Shown: positions 8,015 to 17,569, counted from the stretch's first letter. The stretch: 64,000 nt of DNA from Paenibacillus sp. EZ-K15 (GCF_002573715.1 NZ_PDHM01000017.1:310001-374000); one strand, 5' to 3'. Notes: a model not told the origin generated them from the sequence alone. Made by a program: numbers and translations.

Positions 8015-9604
8015 TTATGATTGTTGTCTAAACTCCTGCGGAGAAACTCGGTATACTTTTCTGAACATTTTGGAAAAATGCGAGAAGTTATGATAACCAA
8101 AGGTTTTGGCTACTTCGGATATGGGGATGGTTGAGGTTAAGATTAAATCTTTAGCCTGCGACATCCGGACATGCAATATGTAATCTGTTATCGATTCGCC
8201 TACCTCGCGTTTGAACAGACGGGACAGATAAGCAGGATTGAGATGTACGAAGCTGGCCAGCTGTTCTCGTGTGATCGGTTCGTGCAAATGCTCCCTAATA
8301 TAGGATTGTATACGTTGAATCACGGAGCAGTTTGGATGGAGCTGATCATGAATGACCTGAACGACTTGAAGCACCGAAGCTTTCAATTGTTCAAGATTAC
8401 GCGGCTGTGCATACAGATGAATTCCTGCCTGATCCTGAAACAACTCAATCGCAGACAGTCCATTCTTGTGAAGAATATAGTGCACCATTTGCATAAATTC
8501 TTGTCGGAAGCCTTCAAGCTCACTAACCGAAGGTTGCGGATATTTGCTCAGTTCTTCCATACGCCCATGAATCTCTCGCTGCATTTCTTCCAGCTGCCCA
8601 AGCTCCATAAGGAGGGTCCAGGTCGATATTCGCGGAATCATCGTCTTAATGGAATAGTTGCCTAATGAAGCCAGCCTATACACCTGGTTGGATTTATTCA
8701 GGTTGTTGTACTCCATCTCCAGCAGCTGCCTGTACGTATCGGCAATTTCATACATATTGGACCGATGGCCGATATAACAGGAAATATTACAACCGAAGTA
8801 GGTATAACAGTCCTGAATGTATTTTTCACAGCGCAAGTTTAGTTCATGAGTGGCATCCCCCTCCGCCCCCTCTTCTCCAACAATAAGGACGACATTCACC
8901 CCCTGCTTGGTCTGAATGACCTCTCCATTCCCTGAAGGCAGCAGCATTTCAGATGCACCTTTGCGGATGGCGTATTCCATGATCTCTTCATCCTTTGTGC
9001 TGAGCTCGCGCAGCCAGGATTCCACGCTCACCAGAACAGGCATGAATACAGCATCTTGTAATCCGCTAAGCTCATGCTCTTCAAGAACATCCGTAACATT
9101 AGCTGGAGTGCAGACGATTCTTCCCGAAAACACATCATTCCAGAACTTATCCGTGATCAGGCTTTTTTTCTTCCGCCACAGCTCATAATATGGTTTGTAA
9201 TGCTCTCGCATATGACGGAGTTCCCGCTCCTGTTTAATCGAGTACAACGCTTTGGCTATGGTTGCCTGAAGCACATCAAATTCGATCGGTTTTAACAAAT
9301 AATCGAAGCCATCCAGCTGAATCGCTCTCTTCATGAAGTCAAAGGCAGAGTGGGCGGTCAGAAAAATGGTCTCTGTATCGGGAGAAATATCATTCACCCG
9401 CTCGAGCAGTTCAATCCCTGTCCCTTTGGGCATTTCAATATCACAGATCATAATATCAATCGGAGTGCGTTCAAAAACCTGTAATGCATCGCGCATATTA
9501 TAAGCCTCATACACTTCAGATACCTGCAGTTCCTGCCAATTCACACCGCTCTTAATTCCCATTACCGCATAGATCTCATCATCTACAATAAGTGCCTTAA
9601 ACAT
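8015..9604 (-). CDS. YesN-type response regulator (REC + AraC HTH)
   Basis: A 529-residue cytoplasmic regulator. The receiver domain (1-125) has the DD pair at 8-9, phospho-acceptor Asp55 in MICDIEMP, and the conserved Lys near 107 (LLKP). A middle region of about 300 residues of the YesN type follows. The C-terminal AraC double HTH (about 425-525) contains VAKTFGYHNFSHFSKMFRK. The gene follows the YesM-like kinase by 22 bp and so forms a pair with it. Such pairs sense extracellular glycans or oligosaccharides and activate adjacent transporter and hydrolase genes; the likely targets here are the transporter operon upstream and the beta-helix/GH8 pair downstream. Confidence 0.92.
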   Translation of the reverse strand: MFKALIVDDEIYAVMGIKSGVNWQELQVSEVYEAYNMRDALQVFERTPIDIMICDIEMPKGTGIELLERVNDISPDTETIFLTAHSAFDFMKRAIQLDGFDYLLKPIEFDVLQATIAKALYSIKQERELRHMREHYKPYYELWRKKKSLITDKFWNDVFSGRIVCTPANVTDVLEEHELSGLQDAVFMPVLVSVESWLRELSTKDEEIMEYAIRKGASEMLLPSGNGEVIQTKQGVNVVLIVGEEGAEGDATHELNLRCEKYIQDCYTYFGCNISCYIGHRSNMYEIADTYRQLLEMEYNNLNKSNQVYRLASLGNYSIKTMIPRISTWTLLMELGQLEEMQREIHGRMEELSKYPQPSVSELEGFRQEFMQMVHYILHKNGLSAIELFQDQAGIHLYAQPRNLEQLKASVLQVVQVIHDQLHPNCSVIQRIQSYIREHLHEPITREQLASFVHLNPAYLSRLFKREVGESITDYILHVRMSQAKDLILTSTIPISEVAKTFGYHNFSHFSKMFRKVYRVSPQEFRQQS

Positions 9605-9626
9605 GCGACTACCCCCATACAGATCA

Positions 9627-11378
9627 TCAATATGAAGTAAACTGCTCTACCGTCCGGAAAGGAAGTACCATTCTTATCCTAGCCCCGGAATCCGGAGCGT
9701 TATCAAACTCAAGGCGAGTCATATGCCCAAAGATATGCTTAAGGCGGTACTGTACATTGGTGATTCCTAAATGCTCCCCTGTCTGATTCTCCATGTAACC
9801 GCCCGATTGTAATTGCTCCAGGACTTCCTGGGAGAAGCCACTCCCGTTATCAGAGATCACAATCTCCAATTGATCATGCCTGGAAAGGCTGATATGAATG
9901 GCAATATGAAAAGGATGATCCATGAAATCAAATCCGTATTTGATTGCATTCTCAATAAAAGGCTGAATTAATAGCGGCGGGATTGCCGCTTGGTCTGCGC
10001 CAACCGATATGTGTATTTCATAGGTGACTCGCTCTGGAAACCGGACCTGCTGTATTTTGATATAACTCTCCATATGCTCCATTTCTTCCGCGATCGTCAC
10101 CGCGATTTGATTCGTCTTCGTTGTAAAACGGAAGTACTTGACGAGGTTCATGCACATGAGCTGGATCACGCCATAATTTTTGATTTCAGCCAAATTGTAC
10201 ACGATATTAATGGAGTTCAATAGAAAATGGGGATTGATTTGGAGCTGTAAATGCTTAAGTTCGGCCTTATGCGCCTTGATCTGTTCCTCGTAAACGCTGA
10301 TCTTCAGTTCATGAATCTCGGAGGCCATGCTGTTGAAGGTTTCGTTGATCATGGTGAATTCCTTCGCTTTAGAAGCATGAAGCCGCGTATTCCAGTCGCC
10401 GTGCTTGATCCTGCGCATTCCGCGGACAAGATTGTTCATGGGCTTCAGGATGATCTCATTGAGATAAACCAGATAGATAATCAGAATGATGAAAGCCACG
10501 ATGGATATGATGATAATCCCTCTACGAAAGTGATACAGATTCTTCAGCATCTGGGACTCAGGTACAAAAGCGCTTAATATGACATCAGTGCCCTGAATTT
10601 GGTTCATGACTACGATATATTTTTGATCATCCTTCTTCACGATTTGATAGACTTCGTTGGATTCAGAGGCAAGAGAGGTATTCAGGCGGTTCGTTCCGAT
10701 AGCTGTCGTGTTGGTAATCAATGCACCCTGCTCATTCACAAAGCTGGCAAAGCCATATTCCAGATGAATCAAATCCAGCGGTATCATCAAATTCTCCAGT
10801 TCCACAAACGCCCCGAGGTAAAAATCATCTCCCGTATCCACCAGTCTGATCAAGGCGTATTTATGCTGGCTGTACTCAATGGCCTTCCATTCACGGAAAT
10901 AAGCGCTGTCCGGTTGAACCTCCTTGACCAGTTGTTCAATGGTTGTTTTGATGGACAACAATTCATTGAAAGATTGGGTCTTGATAGGTGTACTGAATAA
11001 ATCCTGCTTCTGCACGGAGTAAATAAATTGAAGATCGACGCTGTTGTCAAACCGGTGATATCGCGTAAGCGTATTCAAAATTCTGGCCTTAGCAAGAAAA
11101 TACTCATCGGGATCATTCAAAAGCTGTGAGAGCGCCGCAATATTCGGATCTTCAACAGCAATGTTGTACAAAAAATTCGTCTCATTATTCAGTGCTGCCT
11201 CAATCTGGTGCGAATAGAGTATCATCGAATTTTTATTCGAATCCGCCACCTGCTCCCTGATCGTATTGGATGCATAGTAGTTGTTGTAGAGAAGCAGGGC
11301 CACAAGAGGTACCGCGATCGTAAAGAAACCGATGATTAGCTTAAAGCGAAGCGAGTCTTTAATATTCAACATAGGCAT
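9627..11378 (-). CDS. YesM-type sensor histidine kinase
   Basis: A membrane sensor kinase of the LytS/YesM class. I prefer the ATG at 11378 because GGGG lies 6 nt upstream; an upstream start at 11438 is open but lacks a site. A first membrane helix (FKLIIGFFTIAVPLVALLLY) is followed by a roughly 250-residue extracellular dCache-like region, a second helix (IIIISIVAFIILIIYLVYL), HAMP, then the His-kinase domain with the phospho-acceptor in LQLQINPHFLLNS. The ATP-binding region contains IQPFIENAIKYG and ISDNGSGF. It pairs with the YesN-like regulator downstream and lies after the solute-binding protein gene, a standard arrangement for carbohydrate sensing in Paenibacillus. Confidence 0.92.
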   Translation of the reverse strand: MPMLNIKDSLRFKLIIGFFTIAVPLVALLLYNNYYASNTIREQVADSNKNSMILYSHQIEAALNNETNFLYNIAVEDPNIAALSQLLNDPDEYFLAKARILNTLTRYHRFDNSVDLQFIYSVQKQDLFSTPIKTQSFNELLSIKTTIEQLVKEVQPDSAYFREWKAIEYSQHKYALIRLVDTGDDFYLGAFVELENLMIPLDLIHLEYGFASFVNEQGALITNTTAIGTNRLNTSLASESNEVYQIVKKDDQKYIVVMNQIQGTDVILSAFVPESQMLKNLYHFRRGIIIISIVAFIILIIYLVYLNEIILKPMNNLVRGMRRIKHGDWNTRLHASKAKEFTMINETFNSMASEIHELKISVYEEQIKAHKAELKHLQLQINPHFLLNSINIVYNLAEIKNYGVIQLMCMNLVKYFRFTTKTNQIAVTIAEEMEHMESYIKIQQVRFPERVTYEIHISVGADQAAIPPLLIQPFIENAIKYGFDFMDHPFHIAIHISLSRHDQLEIVISDNGSGFSQEVLEQLQSGGYMENQTGEHLGITNVQYRLKHIFGHMTRLEFDNAPDSGARIRMVLPFRTVEQFTSY

Positions 11379-11537
11379 ACACAACCCCGGCTTCATGAAA
11401 AGGTTAGCAGAATGTGCTTCTGCAGTATAGTAAGTCATCTACACTCTGAGTATAGTCACATACAGGAAAAAAGAGAATCCCTTATAGGACATACAACGAT
11501 AGTCCCGGTTCGGAATCCCCTATTTCTCATATCTTCG

Positions 11538-13064
11538 TTATTTCTGAGTTTCTGCCCACGCCGCCAGTTGCTTTTCAACTTCAACTTTAACCTTGTCAAA
11601 GCCGGCAGATTTCCGTTTTTCTTTCCACTTGGCAATGATTTTCTCAGGATCCACGGCTCCGGACCTTAACGAAGCTCCAAACTCTTTCTCGACATTCGCA
11701 ATGGATGCCATCTCCGATTTGACAGGCTCTTGATTAAAGGCAAATCCGAGCGCGATGGAATGCTCCGCTCTTTCATTAAACTTCTTGAACTCTTCCCACT
11801 TATTCGGATCCTCGTTTGCCCAGAGATAGGAGTTGAACTGGTTTCCGAACATCCAGCCTCCCGGATTCGGATAGGTTTGCGTGTCCGCGTTCACGCCTTC
11901 AGGAAAATCAATCATGATATCAGATTTCTTAACATAATGAATCCCTTCGATACCCCAATCCAGCATATTGAGCAGCTTCGGATCGCTGTACAGCAGATTA
12001 AGGAACATCATGGCCCTTGCAGGATCTTTGGACGTTCGCGATATTCCCAGCATTGCGCCCTGTGCGTCTCCTGTCGTAGTAAAAGGCTCTGCCGTCTCTA
12101 CCTGCACAACCTCAACACCCGATGTTATGCTCATTTCCTTGTCTTTCCCTGGCTTTAAAGATTGGGCAACCGCAAAAGCTTTACCCGCCTTGATCATGTT
12201 CATGCCTTGGTCAGCGTCTGATGTCAGAATATCCTTATCAAACCAACCGTTCTGATTCCACTGAAACATACGTTTGTAGAATTCGAGGAACTTCGGATCC
12301 TCCAGGGTATCCACCGCTTTCAACTCTTTGCTTCCTCGCGGAATCGCGAGGTTGGCAACGATGCCATCGTAATTGGCAGCTTCCCAAATATTGGTGAATT
12401 TGCTTGAAACGATTGGAGTCACGCCAGGTTCATTGTCCTTAATGGTTTGGAACATGGCCTCCATATCTTCCAGCGTCTTGATGCCATTCGTATCAAACTT
12501 GTATTTATCCACCAACTTCTTGTCGAGCAGGAATCCGAAACCCTGGCCGAATTCTTTCTTGGTAGGAAGCGCGTACAGCTTGCCGCCAATTCTGGATCCC
12601 TTAATGAATTCCTCACCAAGGATACCCGGAATATCCTTTCCGTATTGGGCCATCAAATCATCGAGTTCCAGATACTGCCCTTTAGCGACATCCTTCGGAT
12701 ACGAGAACCAGCTGGCCGTGAACATCAGATCAAACGGCTCATTCGAGATTTTCATTAAGTTGGTCTTATCATCCCAAGAAGCCCACTCAATAGGCTTGAG
12801 CTCGATGGTTGCGTTTATCTTTTCCGTCAGATATTTGCTCATTTCTTCCTGAACAAGCTGCAAGTCTTTAGGAGCGGTTGCCGGATATACGAGCGTTATT
12901 TTATAAGGTTTGAGTGAGGAATCTGAATTTTGTCCTGTTTCATCCGTTTGGGCTTGTTTGCCGCCGGTATCCGAAGCATTCTCGGTTCCCCCCTTACTGC
13001 AACCTGTTAATGCCATCATTCCGCAAAGCATGATCATAAGCACCAGATGATGCGCTTTTTTCAT
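11538..13064 (-). CDS. Sugar-type ABC transporter solute-binding lipoprotein
   Basis: The start at 13064 is chosen so that the protein opens with the lipoprotein signal MKKAHHL and a lipobox ending LTGC (Cys22); GAGGAG lies upstream. The mature protein of about 487 residues is a family 1 extracellular solute-binding protein of the LplA/YtcQ type, anchored on the outer face of the membrane. It has no ATPase partner here, as is usual for this group, which shares the MsmX/UgpC-like ATPase encoded elsewhere. It follows the two permease genes and precedes the YesMN pair. Its ligand is probably an oligosaccharide released by the secreted enzymes of this locus; that is inference from context. Confidence 0.9.
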   Translation of the reverse strand: MKKAHHLVLMIMLCGMMALTGCSKGGTENASDTGGKQAQTDETGQNSDSSLKPYKITLVYPATAPKDLQLVQEEMSKYLTEKINATIELKPIEWASWDDKTNLMKISNEPFDLMFTASWFSYPKDVAKGQYLELDDLMAQYGKDIPGILGEEFIKGSRIGGKLYALPTKKEFGQGFGFLLDKKLVDKYKFDTNGIKTLEDMEAMFQTIKDNEPGVTPIVSSKFTNIWEAANYDGIVANLAIPRGSKELKAVDTLEDPKFLEFYKRMFQWNQNGWFDKDILTSDADQGMNMIKAGKAFAVAQSLKPGKDKEMSITSGVEVVQVETAEPFTTTGDAQGAMLGISRTSKDPARAMMFLNLLYSDPKLLNMLDWGIEGIHYVKKSDIMIDFPEGVNADTQTYPNPGGWMFGNQFNSYLWANEDPNKWEEFKKFNERAEHSIALGFAFNQEPVKSEMASIANVEKEFGASLRSGAVDPEKIIAKWKEKRKSAGFDKVKVEVEKQLAAWAETQK

Positions 13065-13169
13065 ATCCCTGAGTTCTCCTCTCAACAATGAACTTTAATC
13101 TAACGCATGAATTGGAGTGCGAATCGCCTAACCTGCCCCACCTCCTCTAATGAACGATCGCATGGGCTG

Positions 13170-14072
13170 CTAACCCTTTACGGCACCGGTTGTAATCCCG
13201 CTAATGTAATACTTCTGGAAGAACGGATAGGCGAACATCAACGGGGCAATGCCGACAATCGCAAGGGCCATGCGGACGGTTTCCCTCGGCATCTTGGCGA
13301 GCAGGTCCCCAACCTGAGCCGAACTGTTGGACTTCATTAGAAGATACTGAATGTTCGTGAGCGTCTTTGTCATCAAATACTGGATGTTATACAGCTCGGG
13401 TTTATCAATAAACAGCATACAGTTATACCAGTCATTCCAGTAGGATAACGTGTTAAACAGTCCAATCGTGGCCATAATCGGCAAAGAAAGCGGAACGACG
13501 ATTTTAAAGAAAATCTTCAGTTCGCTTGCACCGTCAATCGTCGCGGATTCAACCACGGATTCGGGTATGGTCGAGGCGAAAAAGCTCCGCATGAGCAGCA
13601 CATTGAAGGCACTTAACAGCAAGTTGGGGATGATCATGGCAAAAATCGTATTTTTCAGATCAAACATATTTACATAAGTGATATACCAAGGTACCATTCC
13701 ACCGCCAAACAGCATGGTGAAAAAAATATAAAAGGAAATGGTGCGGCGAAACGGCAGCTCGGGTCTGGATAACGGATAAGCAAAAAGCGCTGTTATCAAA
13801 AGGCTTACGACGGTTCCAACCAGCGTAGTCAAGATCGTAACTCCGTAAGCTTTCGCTATTTCCGAAAAATCATTGAATAAAAATTGATAGGCCGCAAAGC
13901 TGATGTGACTGGGAAACAATGAGTATCCGTTCTGTAAGATGGAATCTTCACTGGATATCGACACCATAAAGACCAGGATGAACGGAATTAACGAGGCGAC
14001 TGTAAATGCCCAGAAAAACAGGTGAATCGAAGATGCGCCGATCCATTTTTTAGGGCTCCATTCCTTCACCAT
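13170..14072 (-). CDS. ABC permease, YtcP/LplC (MalG) type
   Basis: A 300-residue inner-membrane permease with six predicted helices. The EAA-loop region reads ESATIDGASELKIFFKIVVPLSLP, the cytoplasmic contact for the ATPase. The C-terminus ends PFFQKYYISGITTGAVKG, the signature of the LplC/YtcP group. It follows the LplB-type permease by 20 bp and precedes the solute-binding protein by 105 bp, so the three form one importer. The absent ATPase is expected to be a shared MsmX-like protein elsewhere in the genome. Confidence 0.93.
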   Translation of the reverse strand: MVKEWSPKKWIGASSIHLFFWAFTVASLIPFILVFMVSISSEDSILQNGYSLFPSHISFAAYQFLFNDFSEIAKAYGVTILTTLVGTVVSLLITALFAYPLSRPELPFRRTISFYIFFTMLFGGGMVPWYITYVNMFDLKNTIFAMIIPNLLLSAFNVLLMRSFFASTIPESVVESATIDGASELKIFFKIVVPLSLPIMATIGLFNTLSYWNDWYNCMLFIDKPELYNIQYLMTKTLTNIQYLLMKSNSSAQVGDLLAKMPRETVRMALAIVGIAPLMFAYPFFQKYYISGITTGAVKG

Positions 14073-14092
14073 TTCTATCTCTCCCCCTCTGT

Positions 14093-15019
14093 TTAAAATA
14101 AAGCGTCACGTTTATTAATGCGTCTTACTGCCGTATTTGCTACTAGGATGAGCACTAAACAAACGACGGATTGATAGAATCCAGCTGCAGTCGACATGCC
14201 GATATCCCCCGATTGAATCATGGCACGATAGACAAAGGTATCGATGGTATTCGTTGTCGGGATCAGAGCGCCTGTATTCATAGGAACCTGATAGAACAAT
14301 CCGAAATCCGACCGGAGAATGCCGCTGACCGCGAGCAGGGTCATGGTGGTGATGACAGGCAAAATAAGCGGGATGGTGATCCGGGTCATCTGCTTCCACT
14401 TGGTTGCACCATCAATCGTGGCAGCTTCATAGTATTCTTTGTCTATTCCGATAATGGAGGCGAAATAGATGATGGATAGATAACCTACGTTCTTCCATGC
14501 ATTTACGATGACCAGAATGTAAGGCCAATACTTGGGTTCTCCATACCAAGACACCGCCTCCGAACCAAACCAATGGATCAATAACCTGTTCACAAGACCG
14601 CTATCCACATTCAAAAAGCTGTAGACCAGATAGGCGACCACGACCATCGAGATGATATGCGGCAGCAGGAATGTGCTTTGATAGAACCGGCTGATCGCTT
14701 TATCCTTAATTTCATTAATCAGCAGCGCTACCAGTACGGCTAAAACTAGGTTCAGCACAATAAAAACGAAATTGTACAGGAAGGTATTCCGGGTAATAAC
14801 GTACGCATCCTGTGAGTTGAACAAAAATTTAAAGTTATCGAAACCGGCCCACGCACTTCCCCATATGCCATCGACATAATTATAGTTTTTAAATGCTAGA
14901 ATCACGCCGTACATCGGGACATAGTTGTTGATGAACAAGTAGACGATCCCCGGCAATGTCATTAGCAGCAGCCACTTATACTTCTTCAGCCTCTTCCTTA
15001 AATGAGACGAACCCCTCAT
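14093..15019 (-). CDS. ABC permease, LplB (MalF/UgpA) type
   Basis: First gene of the transporter operon. The ATG at 15019 has GAAGGGG (rc of 15027-15033) 7 nt upstream; a GTG at 15040 is also in frame but lacks a site. The protein of about 308 residues has a basic N-terminus (LRKRLKKYKW), then PGIVYLFINNYVPMYGVILAFKN, the hallmark of LplB-like permeases, and an EAA loop (YYEAATIDGATKWKQMTRITIPLILP). It pairs with the LplC-type permease. A cre-like sequence 26 bp upstream of the start suggests catabolite control. Confidence 0.92.
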   Translation of the reverse strand: MRGSSHLRKRLKKYKWLLLMTLPGIVYLFINNYVPMYGVILAFKNYNYVDGIWGSAWAGFDNFKFLFNSQDAYVITRNTFLYNFVFIVLNLVLAVLVALLINEIKDKAISRFYQSTFLLPHIISMVVVAYLVYSFLNVDSGLVNRLLIHWFGSEAVSWYGEPKYWPYILVIVNAWKNVGYLSIIYFASIIGIDKEYYEAATIDGATKWKQMTRITIPLILPVITTMTLLAVSGILRSDFGLFYQVPMNTGALIPTTNTIDTFVYRAMIQSGDIGMSTAAGFYQSVVCLVLILVANTAVRRINKRDALF

Positions 15020-15044
15020 GTTCCAGCCCCTTCTTGTCACGTCA

Positions 15045-15058
15045 TGTAAACCCTTACA
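15045..15058. promoter_or_regulatory. cre-like (CcpA) operator
   Basis: TGTAAACCCTTACA agrees with the CcpA consensus TGWAARCGYTWWCW at every position but one of the central CG. It lies 26-39 bp upstream of the lplB-like start codon, between the presumed promoter (TTGACC and TATAGAAT at 15062-15089, with imperfect spacing) and the ribosome binding site, where CcpA usually blocks transcription. Confidence 0.4.
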
Positions 15059-15290
15059 ACCTCATTCTATAACCAATGATTCTGGTCAACCACTATCCAT
15101 ATGACTTTCTGATACCACAATGATGACTTCTTTTCATCCGGCTTCTAATGGCAAATTGATAGCTTTAACCAGACTCATTATGCTAGGGGCGTTATCGCCT
15201 GTCATGGTTTTTATAAAGATTCGGACGGGTTGTTGAACAGCTTGCATCCATTCAATTACGAACAAAAAAGCTGTTTAAGTTTTTTAAATG

Positions 15291-15335
15291 CAAAAAAGGG
15301 GTGTCCCAAAAGGTCCTTTGACCTGGGACGCCCCC
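15291..15335 (-). terminator. Terminator of deoR-nagA
   Basis: GGGGTGTCCCA pairs with TGGGACGCCCC (one mismatch), with an inner GGTC/GACC stem. On the minus strand the hairpin is followed by six T. It lies about 80 bp beyond the nagA stop. Confidence 0.85.
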
Positions 15336-15416
15336 GCTGTCTGTTGTATGACGCTGCGCGTACGAATCATGCGTTCAAGCGATGTTGCCACCGATGGAGA
15401 AGCTTCTACGTCTCCT

Positions 15417-16568
15417 TCATCGGTACAGTTTACCCTCAATAATCGTCCACTGCACTTGATACCTTTCGTCCATCAGGACGAGATCCGCATCGTATCCTAC
15501 CTCGATTTTTCCTTTGTGAGATAAACCCAGAATACGGGCTGGCGTAGTTGAAGCCATGTGCACCGCATCCTCCATTGAAATTCCGTTAGCCACGGTGAGA
15601 CGTAACGCTTCATTCATAGTCACGGTGCTCGATGCTAAAGTGCCATCCGCAAGCCTTGCAATACCCTCGGAAACTGTGACGTGATGACCACCAAACATAT
15701 AATTACCATCACCTAATCCCATCGCCTGAAGCGCATCCGTAATAAGCACCATGCCTTCAGGCCCTTTGAGACGATGCATCAATCTGACAATGGCTGGATG
15801 AAGATGGACTTGATCGACAATCGCTTGCAGGCTTACATGTGGTTCTTCGAATGCGGCTACAATCAGTCCGGGGTCTCGATGGTGAATCGGTCTCATCCCG
15901 TTAAAACAATGGGTTACATGACTCGCACCGGCTGCGAAAGCCAGCTTTGCTTCTTCGTATGTGGCATCGGAATGAGCTACGGCAATCACAACATCCTGCT
16001 CTTTCAGAAAGGATATCAGTTCCAAGCCTCCAGGCAATTCAGGTGCGATCGTGACCATTTTAATGAGCGATCCCGCTTCTTGAAAAATTAACTTTATTTC
16101 TTCCAGATTCGGGTGGCGAAGATATTTCTCGTTTTGCATCCCTTTACGCTTCGGATTCAAATAGGGTCCCTCCAAGTGAATGCCGACAATCTTTGCCCCT
16201 TGTTCACGTCCGATTACAGATTTTACGCTGCGAATCATATTGAGCAGATCCTCTATCGTCGAACTCACGGAAGTCGCCAGAAACGAAGTGCATCCGGTTG
16301 CAGCACAAGCGCGTGATACTTCTTGAATGCTGTCCTCGGTTCCGTCCATCATGTCATAGCCATTGGCCCCATGAATATGAACATCTATCATCCCCGGTAT
16401 GAGCCACATTCCTTTGCCATCAATTAGTTCAGCATCAGCTTCGATTGTTTCCAGTTCTTGCGTCGCTTCTATTCGCTTCAACTTCCCGTTCGCAATCCAG
16501 ACGGTTGCAGAAGGAAGGATTTGATGAGGCAGATGCACTTTGACATGTTGAATGATTTGGTTGTTCAT
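15417..16568 (-). CDS. nagA: N-acetylglucosamine-6-phosphate deacetylase
   Basis: A 383-residue amidohydrolase that converts GlcNAc-6-phosphate to glucosamine-6-phosphate and acetate in the cytoplasm. The metal and catalytic residues are all present: DVHIHGANGYD (His64, His66), HLEGPYLNP (Glu133), VAHSDAT (His199), VTHCFNGM (His220) and LITDALQ (catalytic Asp278). The length is normal. Its start overlaps the stop of the DeoR-type regulator by 4 nt (ATGA), so the two are translationally coupled. No nagB or PTS gene is visible in the window. Its position beside a chitosanase-containing locus supports an amino-sugar pathway. Confidence 0.96.
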   Translation of the reverse strand: MNNQIIQHVKVHLPHQILPSATVWIANGKLKRIEATQELETIEADAELIDGKGMWLIPGMIDVHIHGANGYDMMDGTEDSIQEVSRACAATGCTSFLATSVSSTIEDLLNMIRSVKSVIGREQGAKIVGIHLEGPYLNPKRKGMQNEKYLRHPNLEEIKLIFQEAGSLIKMVTIAPELPGGLELISFLKEQDVVIAVAHSDATYEEAKLAFAAGASHVTHCFNGMRPIHHRDPGLIVAAFEEPHVSLQAIVDQVHLHPAIVRLMHRLKGPEGMVLITDALQAMGLGDGNYMFGGHHVTVSEGIARLADGTLASSTVTMNEALRLTVANGISMEDAVHMASTTPARILGLSHKGKIEVGYDADLVLMDERYQVQWTIIEGKLYR

Positions 16569-17353
16569 TTCGACTCAACTCCATCCTGTTGGTTATGGGT
16601 CTGACATTCTATAAGTGTAATATTTTTGTGGTCTAATATTTCCTGTATTTCAACGGGAATCGATTGATCAGTTACAATAATATCCACGTGATCAAAGTCC
16701 AACTTGAACCTCGATTTCACCGCGAATTTGGTATGATCTGCAACAAGTATGACCTGATCCGAGCGCCGGGCCATTTCTCTCTTCACCCGGACATCTTCTT
16801 CATATGGATAATAGAGTCCGTCTGGCTGGATTGCCGTTGCACCAATGAACGCCTTGTCAGCACGAATTTCACTGATTTTATCAATGACGGAAGGACCGTA
16901 TAATAATCGATTTTGGGTATGCAGGTAACCGCCGAGCACGTAGATGCTCAGATCTTCTCGTTTGGAGAGTATCCCTACATTATCGATGGAGTGCGTAACC
17001 GCTGTTATCTGTTTCGCTTGAATATGTTCCGCAACAAATTGTACGGTCGTAGATACATCCAAGAATACAGTTTCATGGTCCCGAATCAGTTTAGCGCCAT
17101 ACTCGCCGATCACCTTCTTGCTCGTGGGCTCGTCTATAAGTCGTTCCTGATAAGAAGTAAGTTCCTTTTGCAGTTCAGGCAAGGCTACCCCTCCATGCGT
17201 GCGAACAACAACTCCTTCTTGAACTAATTTGACAATATCCCTGCGCGCGGTATCCCGCGACACTTGAAAGAACGAACATATCTCTCCAACACTCATCGTT
17301 TTATGTTGTTTTAAGTAATCCAGGATGTTTACTAATCGTTCCTCTTGGAACAC
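16565..17353 (-). CDS. DeoR/GlpR-family transcriptional repressor
   Basis: A 262-residue regulator. The N-terminal winged helix (about 1-57) has the DeoR signature with SVGEICSFFQVSRDTARRDI; the C-terminal DeoRC sugar-phosphate sensor domain (about 75-235) contains DVSTTVQFVAEHI and the VADHTKF motif. It is the first gene of a two-gene operon with nagA, so it most likely responds to a phosphorylated amino sugar. Three phased ATAAGTA repeats just downstream of its promoter suggest autorepression. Confidence 0.92.
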   Translation of the reverse strand: MFQEERLVNILDYLKQHKTMSVGEICSFFQVSRDTARRDIVKLVQEGVVVRTHGGVALPELQKELTSYQERLIDEPTSKKVIGEYGAKLIRDHETVFLDVSTTVQFVAEHIQAKQITAVTHSIDNVGILSKREDLSIYVLGGYLHTQNRLLYGPSVIDKISEIRADKAFIGATAIQPDGLYYPYEEDVRVKREMARRSDQVILVADHTKFAVKSRFKLDFDHVDIIVTDQSIPVEIQEILDHKNITLIECQTHNQQDGVESK

Positions 17354-17391
17354 CTCTTACCCCTCCTTGCTTAAGCATTTTCATTCTATAA

Positions 17392-17429
17392 ATAAGTATA
17401 TATAAGTAATTAAAAATAAACAATAAGTA
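17392..17429 (-). promoter_or_regulatory. Phased ATAAGTA direct repeats (putative DeoR operator)
   Basis: ATAAGTA occurs at 17392, 17402 and 17423 on the plus strand, offsets of 10 and 21 bp, so all copies fall on one face of the helix. They lie between the predicted -10 box and the deoR start codon, a position suited to repression by the DeoR-type product. Confidence 0.55.
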
Positions 17430-17457
17430 TTTGTAAGTTTATTATTATTCTTGTCAA
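17430..17457 (-). promoter_or_regulatory. Promoter of deoR-nagA
   Basis: A perfect TTGACA -35 box (rc of 17452-17457) is followed after 16 bp by TACAAA (rc of 17430-17435). It lies 77 bp upstream of the regulator start codon, in a very AT-rich stretch. Confidence 0.6.
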
Positions 17458-17463
17458 AAGCAA

Positions 17464-17488
17464 AAAAACCACGATTATCGAGGTTTTA
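17464..17488. terminator. Palindromic hairpin upstream of deoR promoter
   Basis: AAAACC-A-CGAT/ATCG-A-GGTTTT is a near-perfect palindrome flanked by A and T runs. It lies immediately upstream of the deoR -35 box and could insulate it from the glcG-like gene. Confidence 0.4.
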
Positions 17489-17569
17489 AAAATGTACATA
17501 TGTTAGTCCTACGATGTTTTCCTTTCCGGCTATCGCACCGTAAGTCCATTTATACTCTTAGATAGGATG

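Larger units (their letters stand above)
15020..15416. other. Intergenic region between nagA and the ABC transporter operon
   Basis: About 400 bp. It contains the nagA terminator (15291-15335), then the promoter region of the lplB-like gene with the cre-like site. The part between 15100 and 15285 holds nothing recognisable. Confidence 0.5.
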
